Shown here piece after piece: positions 25,781-34,320 of a DNA stretch of 64,000 nt. Position numbers and translations under genes: made by a program. The stretch is from Rhizomicrobium palustre (GTDB taxonomy: Bacteria; Pseudomonadota; Alphaproteobacteria; Micropepsales; Micropepsaceae). The notes under the pieces are model-generated. The model saw nothing but the letters and a program-made list of their open reading frames with translations. It was not told where the DNA came from and did not search any database. Numbering within the stretch: the first letter of the stretch is position 1; every line of letters begins with the position of its first letter. The stretch is taken from assembly GCF_011761565.1 (NCBI RefSeq), contig NZ_JAASRM010000001.1:4092139-4156138 (forward strand), in the 5' to 3' direction.

Positions 25781-26650
25781 ATGCCTGAGCTTCCCGAAGT
25801 CGAAACTGTTCGTACAGGACTGGCCCCCGCTTTTGAGGGGCGCAAACTGGTTAAGGTGGAGACCCGCCGGGGCGATCTGCGTCGCCCCTTCCCGAAGGAT
25901 TTCGCCAAAAGGCTGACAGGGCGGCGGGTCATAGCCCTCAAGCGGCGGGCGAAATACATTCTGGCCGAGCTGGATAACGGGGAAACCCTGGTCATCCATC
26001 TCGGCATGAGCGGGCGTATGGCGGTCTATGCGGAGGGGCGGACGCGAAAACTGGGGGAGTTCGTCTATGAGGCCGCGCCGCCCGAGGCGGGGACCGGTAA
26101 GCACGATCACGTGATCTTCGAGACCGATGCCCCTGCCCGCATCGTCTTCACCGATCATCGCCGTTTCGGGCTGATGGATCTGATTTCCACAGAGCATCTG
26201 GAGGAAAGCGATCTCTTCCATGGGATGGGGGTGGAGCCGCTCTCCAACAGTTTTCACGAAGAGTATCTGGCCGCCGCGCTGAAAGGCAAAAAGACGCCAA
26301 TCAAATCCGCCCTGCTCGACCAGCGGCTGATCGCGGGACTGGGCAATATCTATGTCTGCGAGGCGCTCTTCAGGGCGCATATCTCGCCCAAGCGGCTCGC
26401 GGGCAAGGTGACAGCGGCGTCCATTCCCCTTCTGACACGGGCTATCAAAGATGTTTTGACGGAAGCCATCGCGGCGGGCGGTTCTACCTTGCGCGATTAC
26501 AAGAAGGCCGATGGCAATCTCGGCTATTTTCAGCACGCCTTCAAAGTCTATGGCCGCGAAGGCGAGGCTTGTGCTGATTGCGGAGGAACCATCAAGCGCA
26601 TCGTGCAGGCGGGGCGCTCCACCTTCTATTGCCCGAAATGCCAAAAGTGA
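25781..26650 (+). CDS. mutM: Formamidopyrimidine-DNA glycosylase
   Basis: A 289-residue base-excision repair enzyme that removes 8-oxoguanine and formamidopyrimidines and cleaves the strand. The N-terminal PELPEVE exposes the catalytic Pro2 and Glu3 after Met removal. The conserved Lys lies in KRRAKYIL near residue 57. The H2TH region ([19 protein letters not shown]) and C-terminal zinc finger (CADC...CPKC, residues ~265-288) are intact. It is divergent from ubiE with only 12 bp between starts, so the promoters must overlap. Confidence 0.97.
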   Translation: MPELPEVETVRTGLAPAFEGRKLVKVETRRGDLRRPFPKDFAKRLTGRRVIALKRRAKYILAELDNGETLVIHLGMSGRMAVYAEGRTRKLGEFVYEAAPPEAGTGKHDHVIFETDAPARIVFTDHRRFGLMDLISTEHLEESDLFHGMGVEPLSNSFHEEYLAAALKGKKTPIKSALLDQRLIAGLGNIYVCEALFRAHISPKRLAGKVTAASIPLLTRAIKDVLTEAIAAGGSTLRDYKKADGNLGYFQHAFKVYGREGEACADCGGTIKRIVQAGRSTFYCPKCQK

Positions 26651-27112
26651 AAAGCTAAGCGGTCATACCCGCATGTCATCCCGGCCAAGCGCTGCGCATT
26701 GGCGGAAAAGTTGATGCACAGGAGATGGGACAGCGCGCAGAGCCGGGATCCACTCCAACATCGTCCAGATTTCCAAGTGGTTCCCGGATCGCGCCCTCAT
26801 CCCAAACTTAAAAATCATCGCGGGCGCGTCCGGGATGACAATTTAAAGAAAAAGCCTGCCTAAAAGCGTTTTTGCGCGGAGGGTAGACTCCTCCCGTCTC
26901 GCTTTTGCAGGCGCGCTTTGAATATCACCGGCGAAAGAAAAGAAGGGGCCGGCCCTATCAAGGGTGAGGCGAAGAGGACCGGCCCATTCGACAGCTACGG
27001 TGATCTTTTAGAGATGGTGGCTACTTCGCCAGCTTCAAGGGTGGCGCTGCAAATTTCATCTTGCGAGAGAGCTCGCCTTAACGCGGAAATTTTGAAATAG
27101 ACTGTCCCCATC
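26651..27112. other. 462-bp intergenic region containing one family A repeat
   Basis: The first half is a family A repeat (26675-26839). The second half (26870-27112) carries GC-rich direct arms such as GGGGCCGGCCC and GGACCGGCCC near 26945 and 26980. A 60-codon TTG-initiated frame at 26918-27100 is present, but its protein-like character is weak. I claim no gene. Confidence 0.5.
26675..26839. repeat. Family A dispersed palindromic repeat, copy A1
   Basis: Begins GTCATCCCGG and ends CCGGGATGAC, with an inner dyad around GGATCCACT / AAGTGGTTCCCGGATC. It is 165 bp. It is one of five related copies in this window; only the outer and inner arms are well conserved. No coding frame is obvious. The element lies between mutM and arfB. 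Confidence 0.85.
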
Positions 27113-27538
27113 ATGGCTGGAATTCGTATCACCGATGAAATTGCCCTCGACGAACGCGAGGTTGAAGAGAGCTTTGTGCTCGCCTCGGGTCCCGGCGGGC
27201 AGAACGTCAACAAGGTCTCGAGCGCGGTGCAGCTGCGCTTTAATGTAGCGCTGTCCCTCAGCCTGCCCGAACCCGTCCGCTACCGGCTGATGACACAGTT
27301 AAAAAGCCGCCTGACCAATGGTGGCGAGCTGATCCTGGTGGGGCGCAAATTCCGCGACCAGAACCGCAACCGGGAGGATGTTCGGGCCCGGCTGGTGGAA
27401 ATCATCAAGGCTGCGACCGTAGAGCCCAAGAAGCGCTTTAAGACTCGCCCGCCCCGGGGCGCGGTGGAAGACCGCCTGAAGGATAAGAAAAAGCAGGCCG
27501 CCAGGAAGCAAGGCCGGGGTAGATTTCGGGACGAATAG
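27113..27538 (+). CDS. arfB: Alternative ribosome-rescue factor, peptidyl-tRNA hydrolase ArfB
   Basis: A 141-residue homologue of ArfB/YaeJ, which enters stalled ribosomes and releases the nascent chain. The catalytic GGQ sits in ASGPGGQNVNKVSSAVQLRFN near residues 24-44. The highly basic C-terminal tail (KKRFKTRPPR...KDKKKQAARKQGRGRF) is the part that threads into the empty mRNA channel. It lacks the second domain of release factors, which distinguishes it from RF1/RF2. It lies upstream of rpsT. Confidence 0.92.
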   Translation: MAGIRITDEIALDEREVEESFVLASGPGGQNVNKVSSAVQLRFNVALSLSLPEPVRYRLMTQLKSRLTNGGELILVGRKFRDQNRNREDVRARLVEIIKAATVEPKKRFKTRPPRGAVEDRLKDKKKQAARKQGRGRFRDE

Positions 27539-27670
27539 CCCCAAAAGGCCAGGAATCCCGCCACAGGACACGGAAACTGCCCGAGAAGGACAAATAGCCC
27601 CGTCTTCTGAATTGACCCGGGGCCCAGCACGGGCTATACGCCCCGCCTCTTGAATTCACGGAAGTGACCA

Positions 27671-27937
27671 ATGCCGAATATCGCCTCTGCCAAGAAGCGC
27701 ACCCGTACCACGGAGAAGCGCCAGGCCATCAACCACTCGCGCAAGACCCGCATCCGCAGCTTTGTGCGCAAGGTTGAGGAAGCGATCCTGTCCGGTGACT
27801 CCGCTGCCGCCCTCGCCGCCCTCAAGGCTGCCGAGCCAGAAATCATGCGCGGCGTCTCCAAGGGCGTGGTGCACAAAAATACCGGTGCACGGAAGGTTTC
27901 GCGCCTTTCCAAGCGCGTCGCCAAACTGTCAAAGTAA
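27671..27937 (+). CDS. rpsT: 30S ribosomal protein S20
   Basis: An 88-residue primary 16S-binding protein, with the typical start [20 protein letters not shown] and basic helical composition ([38 protein letters not shown]). Its position shortly before dnaA is frequent in alphaproteobacteria. A strong terminator lies 45 bp after the stop. Confidence 0.97.
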   Translation: MPNIASAKKRTRTTEKRQAINHSRKTRIRSFVRKVEEAILSGDSAAALAALKAAEPEIMRGVSKGVVHKNTGARKVSRLSKRVAKLSK

Positions 27938-27982
27938 TCTCGGCCCCGGCCTTCCGCCGCGCGAGATGAAATTTTTATGAAG

Positions 27983-28013
27983 ACGGGCCCATGCTTGTTT
28001 TGGGCCCGTTTTT
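27983..28013 (+). terminator. Intrinsic terminator of rpsT
   Basis: ACGGGCCC and GGGCCCGT pair perfectly (8 bp) around an 11-base loop and run into TTTTT. It lies just after rpsT. Confidence 0.9.
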
Positions 28014-28445
28014 ATTTGTCTTCGCCGCAATGGTGACACAATCTGCCGCAGTTTCTCCGATTGTTCCGTAACGTGTGTCAGAGCGTGACAGTTTGGTTTC
28101 GTTAACCCCCTGATTCGACAAAATTAACCACCTCACCCGCTTAATTCCGTATAAAGAACATATAGTTAGGAATGGGTCGTGGAATTTCTTCCGTCATAGA
28201 ATCTTCGCATGTTCAACCTCCGTTCCCTTGAGTCGCGTCGGGGATTTTGCTTAAGGTTCTCCCTGCTCAAGGCGAGAGAACACAACAATGCCTAAGACAA
28301 AAAAAGAAAAGAGAAAGGCGTTGTGTGAGGCCCGAAGTCCAGTTCGGGTCCTTTCTCAGTAAACTTAAGTAAAAGCGTCTCCTATTATTTGAACCCGCGA
28401 GAACTTTCTCGCGCGTAAAGTCGTCTCTGCTTTGGAAGTTCTGTG
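28014..28445. other. 432-bp AT-richer region between the rpsT terminator and the rhodanese gene
   Basis: This stretch is visibly more AT-rich than its surroundings. It includes CGTTAACC and AAATTAACC, a TATAAAG near 28150, and an Ala/Lys-poor 24-codon frame MPKTKKEKRKALCEARSPVR at 28288-28362 with a possible GAGAG site. I found no canonical DnaA box (TTATCCACA), so I do not call an origin. It is a plausible promoter region for the rhodanese-dnaA unit, and the mini-frame could be a leader peptide. Confidence 0.4.
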
Positions 28446-28880
28446 ATGGTTTTCCCCTCCTCCACCTCTGACTATGCCGGTGACGTGAGTGTCACGGAGG
28501 CTTGGGAGCTGATCTCCCAGGGGGCCGTGCTGGTGGATGTGCGCACCGCAGCGGAATGGGCCTTTGTCGGCCTGCCGGACCTTTCCTCTTTGGGGCGGAC
28601 GGTCGCGCGCGTGGAATGGCAGAGCTTTCCGAGCGGGCAGCCGAACCCAGGTTTCCTTCCAGAGGTGGTGGCCGCGGTCGGCGAAGACAAGGACGCAAAG
28701 ATACTTTTCCTCTGCCGGTCCGGCGCCCGGTCTCGGGCTGCGGCAATCGCCCTGACGGCGGCAGGCTATGAAAACTGTTTCAACGTGGCTGGCGGCTTTG
28801 AGGGGGACCTCGATCAGCACCGCCAGCGCGGCAAGATTAATGGCTGGAAGGCAGAAGGCCTTCCCTGGGCCCAAACATAA
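28446..28880 (+). CDS. Rhodanese-like sulfurtransferase
   Basis: A 144-residue single-domain rhodanese. The active loop is LFLCRSGARSRAAA near residues 84-97, where the Cys carries the persulfide; the following CRSGARSR fits the six-residue loop. VLVDVRTAAEW near residue 29 and NVAGGFEGDLD near 113 are the other family marks. It might supply sulfur or act in phosphatase-like signalling. It lies immediately upstream of dnaA with 133 bp between, on the same strand. Confidence 0.9.
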   Translation: MVFPSSTSDYAGDVSVTEAWELISQGAVLVDVRTAAEWAFVGLPDLSSLGRTVARVEWQSFPSGQPNPGFLPEVVAAVGEDKDAKILFLCRSGARSRAAAIALTAAGYENCFNVAGGFEGDLDQHRQRGKINGWKAEGLPWAQT

Positions 28881-29013
28881 AGGGAGGACAACATGCTTAG
28901 GGGAGATGCGCTGCGGCGCGTTGGAGGGGTTTAGAGCCCAAGACCGGGTTCTTCGCAGGTTTGTACGAGTAAATGACGGATGGGGGCGCGCCGCCTGCTG
29001 CGGTGAGCCTAAG

Positions 29014-30480
29014 ATGCGGGTGTGGGATATGGGACAAGTGACAAATAAGCCGACATCGAGGGATTGGCCTGCGCGCTGGGCATGCGTGCGTGAGCGCCTT
29101 CGCAAGGAACTGGGCGATCCGATTTTCGAGGCGTGGATTGCGCCTCTGACCCTGGAAAGCTGGGACAAGGACGAGCTGAAGATCGGCGCGGCCAAGCCCT
29201 TCGTGCGCAACTGGGTCATCAATCATTACGTCGCCCGTATCGAGCGCGCCTTCCGCGCCGAGCAGGCCGAACCCGCCGCCCTCAACGTCGTTGTGACCCA
29301 GGCCCAGCCCCAGGTCGCCGCTGCCGTCTCCAAGGCGCCGGTGGAGATCGTTCCGGCTGCCCCGCTTTCGCCGCCGCCCTCCAACGTCGCCTATATGCCG
29401 CATGTCTCTCCCGACGCTGCGGCGGGCGCCATGCAGGGGCTGTGGAGCCGCATGCTGCATCCGCAGCAGACCTTCGACAGCTTCATCGCCGGCCAAGCCA
29501 ATGAATTCGGCCTGGGCGCCGCCAAGGCCTTCAGCGAAGGCGCGGGCGACATGCCCCTGCTCTTCATCCATGGCGGCTTCGGCTATGGCAAAACCCATCT
29601 TCTCAACGCCGCGGCGCTCGAGTTCCGCAAGCGCGGCAAGAAGGTGCTGTTCCTGCGCGCCGAAGACTTCATGCGCCACTTCCTGGGCGCGCTCTACCGC
29701 AAGGACACGCTCGCCTTCAAAGACGAGCTGCGCACCGCTGATGTGCTGATCATCGACGATCTGCAGCATATCTGCCGCTCCACCGCGACGGCCTCGGAGT
29801 TCCTCTACACCGTCAACGCGCTGGCCGATCTGCGCCGCCGCGTGGTGATCGCCGCCGACCGCGCCCCCTCTGCCCTCGAAGGCCTGGGCGCCGACGTGAA
29901 GAGCCGCATCTCGGGCGGCCTTGTCGTCCAGCTCGGCAAGCCGGATCGTGACACCCGCCTCGCCATCCTGAAGGCGCGCGCCGCCGACTTCGCCCGCCTG
30001 CGCCCCGAAGTGCGCATTCCCGAAGAGGTGCTGGACCGCATCGCCGATCTGGAAGATGCCTCCCCGCGCGATACCATCGCCATCTTCACCAAGCTTGCCA
30101 CCTATGCCGACCTCACCAAGAAACCGGTGACGGCGGAGATGGCCGAGGAAGCCGTCGGCATGCGCGCCAGCGGCAGCCTTTCGCCCAAGACCTCCATCGA
30201 GGACATCCAGAAGAAGACCGCCGAGTTCTATAAGCTCGACGTGCGCGACTTCCATTCGCCCCAGCGCGCCCGCCGCGTCGCCCGCCCCCGTCAGGTGGCG
30301 ATGTATCTGGCGCGCAAGCTGACGACCCGCTCACTGCCCGAGATCGGCCGCCGCTTCGGAGGCCGCGACCACACCACCGTGCTGCATGCCTGCCGCCGGG
30401 TGGAAGCGCTCTGCAATGAGGACGCCCTCTTCAAGCAAGAGGTCGATTTCTTGAGCCAGATGCTGTCGAAACTGAACTAG
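29014..30480 (+). CDS. dnaA: Chromosomal replication initiator protein DnaA
   Basis: A 488-residue AAA+ initiator that binds the origin and melts it. Domain I is near residues 15-75 (RERLRKELGDPIFEAWIAPL). The ATPase core has Walker A HGGFGYGKTHLL near residues 188-199, Walker B VLIIDDLQHI near 247-256, and the C-terminal DnaA-box-binding helix-turn-helix GGRDHTTVLHACRRVE near 451-466. I prefer ATG 29014 because GGTGAG lies six bases upstream; ATG 29029 is in frame and also possible. Between domains I and III is a Pro/Ala-rich linker (APLSPPPSN). Confidence 0.97.
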   Translation: MRVWDMGQVTNKPTSRDWPARWACVRERLRKELGDPIFEAWIAPLTLESWDKDELKIGAAKPFVRNWVINHYVARIERAFRAEQAEPAALNVVVTQAQPQVAAAVSKAPVEIVPAAPLSPPPSNVAYMPHVSPDAAAGAMQGLWSRMLHPQQTFDSFIAGQANEFGLGAAKAFSEGAGDMPLLFIHGGFGYGKTHLLNAAALEFRKRGKKVLFLRAEDFMRHFLGALYRKDTLAFKDELRTADVLIIDDLQHICRSTATASEFLYTVNALADLRRRVVIAADRAPSALEGLGADVKSRISGGLVVQLGKPDRDTRLAILKARAADFARLRPEVRIPEEVLDRIADLEDASPRDTIAIFTKLATYADLTKKPVTAEMAEEAVGMRASGSLSPKTSIEDIQKKTAEFYKLDVRDFHSPQRARRVARPRQVAMYLARKLTTRSLPEIGRRFGGRDHTTVLHACRRVEALCNEDALFKQEVDFLSQMLSKLN

Positions 30481-30658
30481 GACTTGGGAAAACTGCACTA
30501 AATCTTGGGGAGTACGGGTCTTTCCCCGGTTTAGCCAAGTAAAGGTGAATACTGCGAAGTAAAAGACGAAACAGTATTTGACCCCAACGGACCCAAGACC
30601 CGGGGTTGGTCATTAGACGGATCAAGTCATCCGTAAGCTGATAAACCTTCGGGCGAAC

Positions 30659-30697
30659 CGCCCGCTCTTCGAGATCCGGAGAGCGGGCGTTTCTTTT
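30659..30697 (+). terminator. Intrinsic terminator downstream of dnaA
   Basis: Perfect 10-base arms CGCCCGCTCT and AGAGCGGGCG with an 11-base loop are followed by TTTCTTTT. It stands 180 bp after dnaA, so the dnaA transcript has a long 3' region, or a further short transcript ends here. Confidence 0.88.
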
Positions 30698-30761
30698 ACG
30701 GCCAAGCCCCCCCCTTCCCGCGCCCCACGCCCCGGCTTAAGCTTGGGCAAAGAGGCGCGCC

Positions 30762-31163
30762 ATGCCCAACACCCTGCTGCACAAGGCCCAAGCGCTGCAC
30801 CGCGCCGGAAATATCGCTGCGGCGCTTGAGGCCTATCGCGACGCGGCCCTCAGCGGCGATGCGGCCTGCCGGGCCCACTGCCTGCGCCACATCGGCGATC
30901 TTGCCCTAACGCTTGGCCTTGCCGCCGAGGCCGAGGCGGCGCTCAGCGAGGCCGAAACTCTTTACCGCAACACCGTGCCCAATAGCCTTGCTTTGGCCAA
31001 TACACTGCGCCTGCGCGCCCTTCTGACCGGCGCCCCCGCGCAGTGGCGCGCGGCCAAAGCGGCCTATCACAGCGCCGCCGCGCAAACGGGTTTGGATTTG
31101 CGCGCCGCGTTCGACGAATGCGACGCCCATCTGGCGCCGGACGGGCAAGCCTCGAAAGACTAG
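30762..31163 (+). CDS. TPR-like hypothetical protein
   Basis: A 133-residue helical, Ala-rich protein with tetratricopeptide-like repeats: QALHRAGNIAAALEAYRDAA near residues 10-29 and LGLAAEAEAALSEAETLYR near 51-69. Such proteins act as adaptors. No signal peptide. The role is unknown; codon usage is ordinary for the window. Confidence 0.65.
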   Translation: MPNTLLHKAQALHRAGNIAAALEAYRDAALSGDAACRAHCLRHIGDLALTLGLAAEAEAALSEAETLYRNTVPNSLALANTLRLRALLTGAPAQWRAAKAAYHSAAAQTGLDLRAAFDECDAHLAPDGQASKD

Positions 31164-31540
31164 CGCCGGGACGCCGGGGGAAGCCGAACGGACTGGCTGT
31201 AACCGGACAGATTATGTCCACACACGCACCGCCCCAGACCGATAATTGTTATGCCGCGCAGAGGGAGGGGGGAGTATCCTGCCCGTTCCTTTCACCTCCC
31301 CCTCGCTTGCCACGCCAAAGCCGAAGGCGACGGCGGGCGGGGAGGTCGGAAAACGCAGAGCGTTTTCCGGGTGGGGGGCTCCCCTTGAAAACCCCAAAAC
31401 GCAAAACGCGAATTTAAATCCCGATTTTTCCGCGTAACCCTCTGGCGAGCAGCAACAATCGCCTTGCTACCAGCCTGCACCAGGCCGCCCAGAGCTGCGC
31501 GGACCATCACACCACCACACCCTGTCAAACAGCCCGGCGC
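31164..31540. other. Non-coding stretch with hairpins, possible decayed repeat
   Basis: No gene is visible. A perfect 10-base hairpin CGGAAAACGC/GCGTTTTCCG lies at 31347-31369. C- and G-rich blocks (CTCCCCCTCGC, GGCGGGGAGG) resemble the flanks of the family B repeats, so this is probably a decayed relative. Confidence 0.5.
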
Positions 31541-31690
31541 GCGAAGCGCCAACTCCTAGAGATGGGAACCCAGCCCTCGCCCCACAAGCGGTGGCGGCGA
31601 GATGTAATGGCGCGGACAGAAAACGATCAGGCGGCGATGAGGCGCTTCAACTCGGTCTCGAAATCAAGACAGAGCTGCACGGCTTCCTCT
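31541..31690. repeat. Imperfect direct repeat D1 at the left edge of the islet
   Basis: The sequence AAGCGCCAACTCCTAGAGA through TTCAACTCGGTCTCGAAATC and the following GGCTTC recurs at 34113-34247 with scattered substitutions and a seven-base deletion. On the minus strand it includes the 27-codon frame 31710-31627 ending LDFETELKRLIAA. The two copies flank the group of small uncharacterised genes. Confidence 0.75.
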
Positions 31691-31710
31691 TCCGGCAGCC
31701 AACGCGACAT
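31627..31710 (-). pseudogene. Short remnant, C-terminal end of an unknown protein
   Basis: A 27-codon minus-strand frame (MSRWLPEEEAVQLCLDFETE then LKRLIAA, stop) within and just beyond repeat D1. The right-hand copy D2 has the same terminal pattern, LDFETELKR, but loses the frame after it. The most economical reading is a duplicated gene end, both copies decayed. It could instead be a tiny independent ORF. Confidence 0.4.
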
Positions 31711-31796
31711 CTGGGTTCAACGTCCGATTTGCGGCGCAGCCCAGCCATTCTGGTTAGGGCCGTGATGCGCCAACACACGACATTCGACTGCAACGG

Positions 31797-32171
31797 CTAG
31801 GCGCGCCAGTCCACTGGCATTCCGTCGATGCTCGATCCGAAGAAGCGCTCTGCATATGCGACGACGGCTTCAGTCGGTGAAGCGAAGTTTTGAACCCCTA
31901 TTACCTCAGATCTCATTACGCCGGATTCGGCTTTCCATGTAATTGAGCATGATCCGTCGGGGTTAGCCTCGATCAAGCCTCCGTCATAAGGGGCATCTCG
32001 GCCCCATTTGGGCGGAAACGTGCCTCGCTCTATTAGAACTGAAAGAATAGCCGAGCGAAGCAAACTTCCCGGCACCGGGTCGGCGCCAAAGGCTGCCCGC
32101 TCCGGCATGCTCAGGTGAAACGTGGACACTAACTTGCGTGCAAGTTCTTTGAGGTCGGAATTGTCAGTCAC
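31797..32171 (-). CDS. Uncharacterised protein in the islet
   Basis: A 124-residue soluble protein of unknown family. It begins MTDNSDLKELARKLVSTFHL and includes an acidic mid-part (GGLIEANPDGSCSITWKAE). The layout suggests a small alpha/beta fold, and I recognise no catalytic motif. It is the first of the small genes between the direct repeats D1 and D2 and reads away from the next gene. Confidence 0.6.
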   Translation of the reverse strand: MTDNSDLKELARKLVSTFHLSMPERAAFGADPVPGSLLRSAILSVLIERGTFPPKWGRDAPYDGGLIEANPDGSCSITWKAESGVMRSEVIGVQNFASPTEAVVAYAERFFGSSIDGMPVDWRA

Positions 32172-32426
32172 ACGCCACGCCCTTTGCAGTCCATCGCGTC
32201 AATTTCAGTCATTATGAAAGAAGTTTACCCCCGATGCGGCGCGGCGTGAACTTCCGCTATTGGCGCATTCTGGGCGACTGGCCTACGTCCAAAGTTACAC
32301 CGATTCCAGACTCTGCCCTGAAGGCTATCTTGCGCCAAAACCCACCATTTGGTCATTGCAAAACCGGAACCAGTTGAGGCCGTTATGCGCGGGCGTTAGT
32401 CTTCCATTCTGGAACGGGGAGCAAAT

Positions 32427-32783
32427 ATGGGGCAGAGGAACGAAGATGATCGAGCGCAAGCGTACAAGCTTGGGCTTTGGATGTTCACCCTGATCGGTGC
32501 CTTGATGATCGTTGTTACTGCTATTCCGGCGTACATCATGTTCGGGATGGCAATTGGCCCATCTATCTCTGCGCATCAGTTTTTTCCGCAGAATTGGTTC
32601 CAGATTCCAGCGTGGCTGCTCGAGATAGGAGGCATAACGATGCCGTTTGTGTTGCCTGCCGTGATTTTTGCTGCGTGGTCGTTCTACACGGAGCGAAAAT
32701 ACATGGCGCAGCGATGTACAATGGGAATCGGACTGCTGTGGCTAGCTCCGGGTGCTTTCGTCCTATTCGCTTTCATGAAGTGA
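32427..32783 (+). CDS. Small membrane protein in the islet
   Basis: A 118-residue protein with three hydrophobic segments: LGLWMFTLIGALMIVVTAIP near residues 16-35, IGGITMPFVLPAVIFAAWSF near 67-86, and GIGLLWLAPGAFVLFAF near 101-117. No recognised family. The short hydrophilic N-terminus is probably cytoplasmic. Flanking genes are also uncharacterised. Confidence 0.6.
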   Translation: MGQRNEDDRAQAYKLGLWMFTLIGALMIVVTAIPAYIMFGMAIGPSISAHQFFPQNWFQIPAWLLEIGGITMPFVLPAVIFAAWSFYTERKYMAQRCTMGIGLLWLAPGAFVLFAFMK

Positions 32784-32848
32784 ATGAGCACGTCGCCTGT
32801 CGCTATGTCCGGATCTGGCGCAATCCGGGCGGCGCTTGGAGGGGATGA

Positions 32849-33256
32849 CTATCTTGGGAGGTCGTCGAACTTCGGAGTATCTACCAATAGATCTTCCCAG
32901 GCTGCTCGACTGGAGAAGCAGATGTGTGCATTCGGGGAAATAACAATCTCGTCATCCAGGCTTCCCGCAGGCACTACGAGCAAAGTGCCCTCCATCTGCA
33001 CACTCGGCAAAGCCGATCCGCATTCAGAACAGAAACTCTTCGCATGCCGCGTTGCAGGGATTTGATAGTGCCTGATTTTGTCTTGACCCGAGTGCCACAC
33101 TACGGTCGCCGTTGATGAAAACAGGTTCGACGCATGCACGGACCCTGTATCCTTTCGACAGCGGCGGCAGTGGCAAAGGAAAAAGCTTTCGAAGTTTCCC
33201 CGGATTTCAAACCGAACTGCACCGCATTGACAGGAACCGGATGTCACGACCGTCAT
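32849..33256 (-). CDS. GFA/CENP-V-family zinc protein
   Basis: A 135-residue member of the GFA family (glutathione-dependent formaldehyde-activating enzyme fold). Zinc ligands are visible as CQCGAVRF near residues 9-16, LCHCRRCRK near 27-35, and FCSECGSALP near 75-84. The start ATG 33256 follows a GAG-type site; the frame extends further upstream but the extension is not protein-like. Family members are mostly uncharacterised thiol or Zn proteins, and formaldehyde activation is assigned to only a few. Confidence 0.85.
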   Translation of the reverse strand: MTVVTSGSCQCGAVRFEIRGNFESFFLCHCRRCRKDTGSVHASNLFSSTATVVWHSGQDKIRHYQIPATRHAKSFCSECGSALPSVQMEGTLLVVPAGSLDDEIVISPNAHICFSSRAAWEDLLVDTPKFDDLPR

Positions 33257-33516
33257 CTCTATGGACTCGCTTGGTTGGGTTTTGAATGGCGCGCGGGCCG
33301 GTTGCGGAACATGGGAATACGATAAAACCTCACCGCCCAAAAGGCGAACCCGGAAGGACCGCTTTTGGCGCAAGGTCGCCGTCAGGGCAAAGTCTGGAAA
33401 CGGTGTAACTTCGGATCTAGGCGGGTTGCCCGGATTGCGCCAAATTTGGCCATGGCTCGCGACAGGTCTGCAATGAGTTTGTATGCTCTGTTCGCTGGTT
33501 GGTGGGGGTAAAGTGG

Positions 33517-33999
33517 ATGGGGAACATTTGCTGGCGCAGGCTTGCCGTGCTCGCGATATGCATCGGCATGATGTCGGGTCCAAGCATGGCTTCGGATTGC
33601 GATCCGGATTCTTGGATGGCTCCCCCTCCTTTACCCGAAAATGGCCAGGAGGTTACCCCTTTACCGGCTTACCACGAATTCCAGATTCCGATCCAAAATG
33701 AGGGGCGTGCACTTGCACTTCTGTCTGCGCAATCAATAGTTTCCTTGGACAGAGAGACGCTCAGCCAACTGCTTCCGGATACGAAGTTCCCAGACGCGGG
33801 AGGAGTTCAGCCGTATCTAGTACGCGCGGTGGCGCTAGATGAGCCGCTGGGGAGTGTCCACGCGGGATTACTCGGTCAGGCACTCTTGATGGAATACAAC
33901 GGTCCCATTGTTCGTGCGCGGTCCATTCATCGGGCCTTTGTGCTCTTCCTACGGGTGCCGCCCACCAAGGTGTACGTGATGATCAGACTATACGGATAA
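33517..33999 (+). CDS. Secreted or membrane-anchored uncharacterised protein in the islet
   Basis: A 160-residue protein with a signal-like N-terminus (MGNICWRRLAVLAICIGMMS then SMAS, cleavage near residue 25). The mature part starts with SDCDPDSWMAPPPLPENG and later has FQIPIQNEGRALALLSAQSI. I recognise no family. ATG 33517 is preceded by GGGGGTAAAG, so I prefer it over a TTG at 33499. The gene ends just before repeat D2. Confidence 0.55.
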   Translation: MGNICWRRLAVLAICIGMMSGPSMASDCDPDSWMAPPPLPENGQEVTPLPAYHEFQIPIQNEGRALALLSAQSIVSLDRETLSQLLPDTKFPDAGGVQPYLVRAVALDEPLGSVHAGLLGQALLMEYNGPIVRARSIHRAFVLFLRVPPTKVYVMIRLYG

Positions 34000-34320
34000 C
34001 CACTGGATAGCCGTTTAGTACTGCCTGCAATGTCCGCAGGTGGCGCAACCTGGACTGATGCCACGGGCTTGAAACGACTGGAACGGAGGCAAAGCGGACC
34101 TCTGGAGCCGTGTCAAAGCGCCATCTCCTAGAGAGGGGTATCCAGCCCCTGCCCCACAGCGGCAACATGTTGTAATGGCGCGGACAGGAAATGATCCGGC
34201 GGCGTTTCAACTCGGTCTCAAAATCAAGGCGGTGCTGCGCGGCTTCGTCTCACGATGCGCCAAAGCTGAATATCGCTCACCCATGCTATTTACTTGAATG
34301 GAATTTTCTTGGGGGTGGGA
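34000..34320. other. Intergenic stretch with the right-hand islet repeat D2
   Basis: No gene visible. The central part is repeat D2 (34113-34247), the degenerate counterpart of D1. The remaining flanks show nothing I can interpret. Confidence 0.5.
34113..34247. repeat. Imperfect direct repeat D2 at the right edge of the islet
   Basis: Shares AAGCGCCATCTCCTAGAGA, TGTAATGGCGCGGACAG and TTTCAACTCGGTCTC with the D1 copy, in the same orientation and order, but with several mismatches and a seven-base deletion. The distance between copies is about 2.5 kb. Confidence 0.75.

Noticed and set aside
26918-27100. 60-codon TTG-initiated frame before arfB
   Set aside because: TTG start without a ribosome site and only slight protein-like character; left as part of the intergenic description.
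28014-28445. Chromosomal origin (oriC) between rpsT and dnaA
   Set aside because: AT-richer sequence is present, but I found no cluster of DnaA boxes (TTATCCACA); alphaproteobacterial origins are often elsewhere.
31562-31800. 67- and 69-codon plus-strand frames in repeat D1
   Set aside because: They lie in duplicated, decaying sequence and their translations look random; the minus-strand remnant is the better interpretation.
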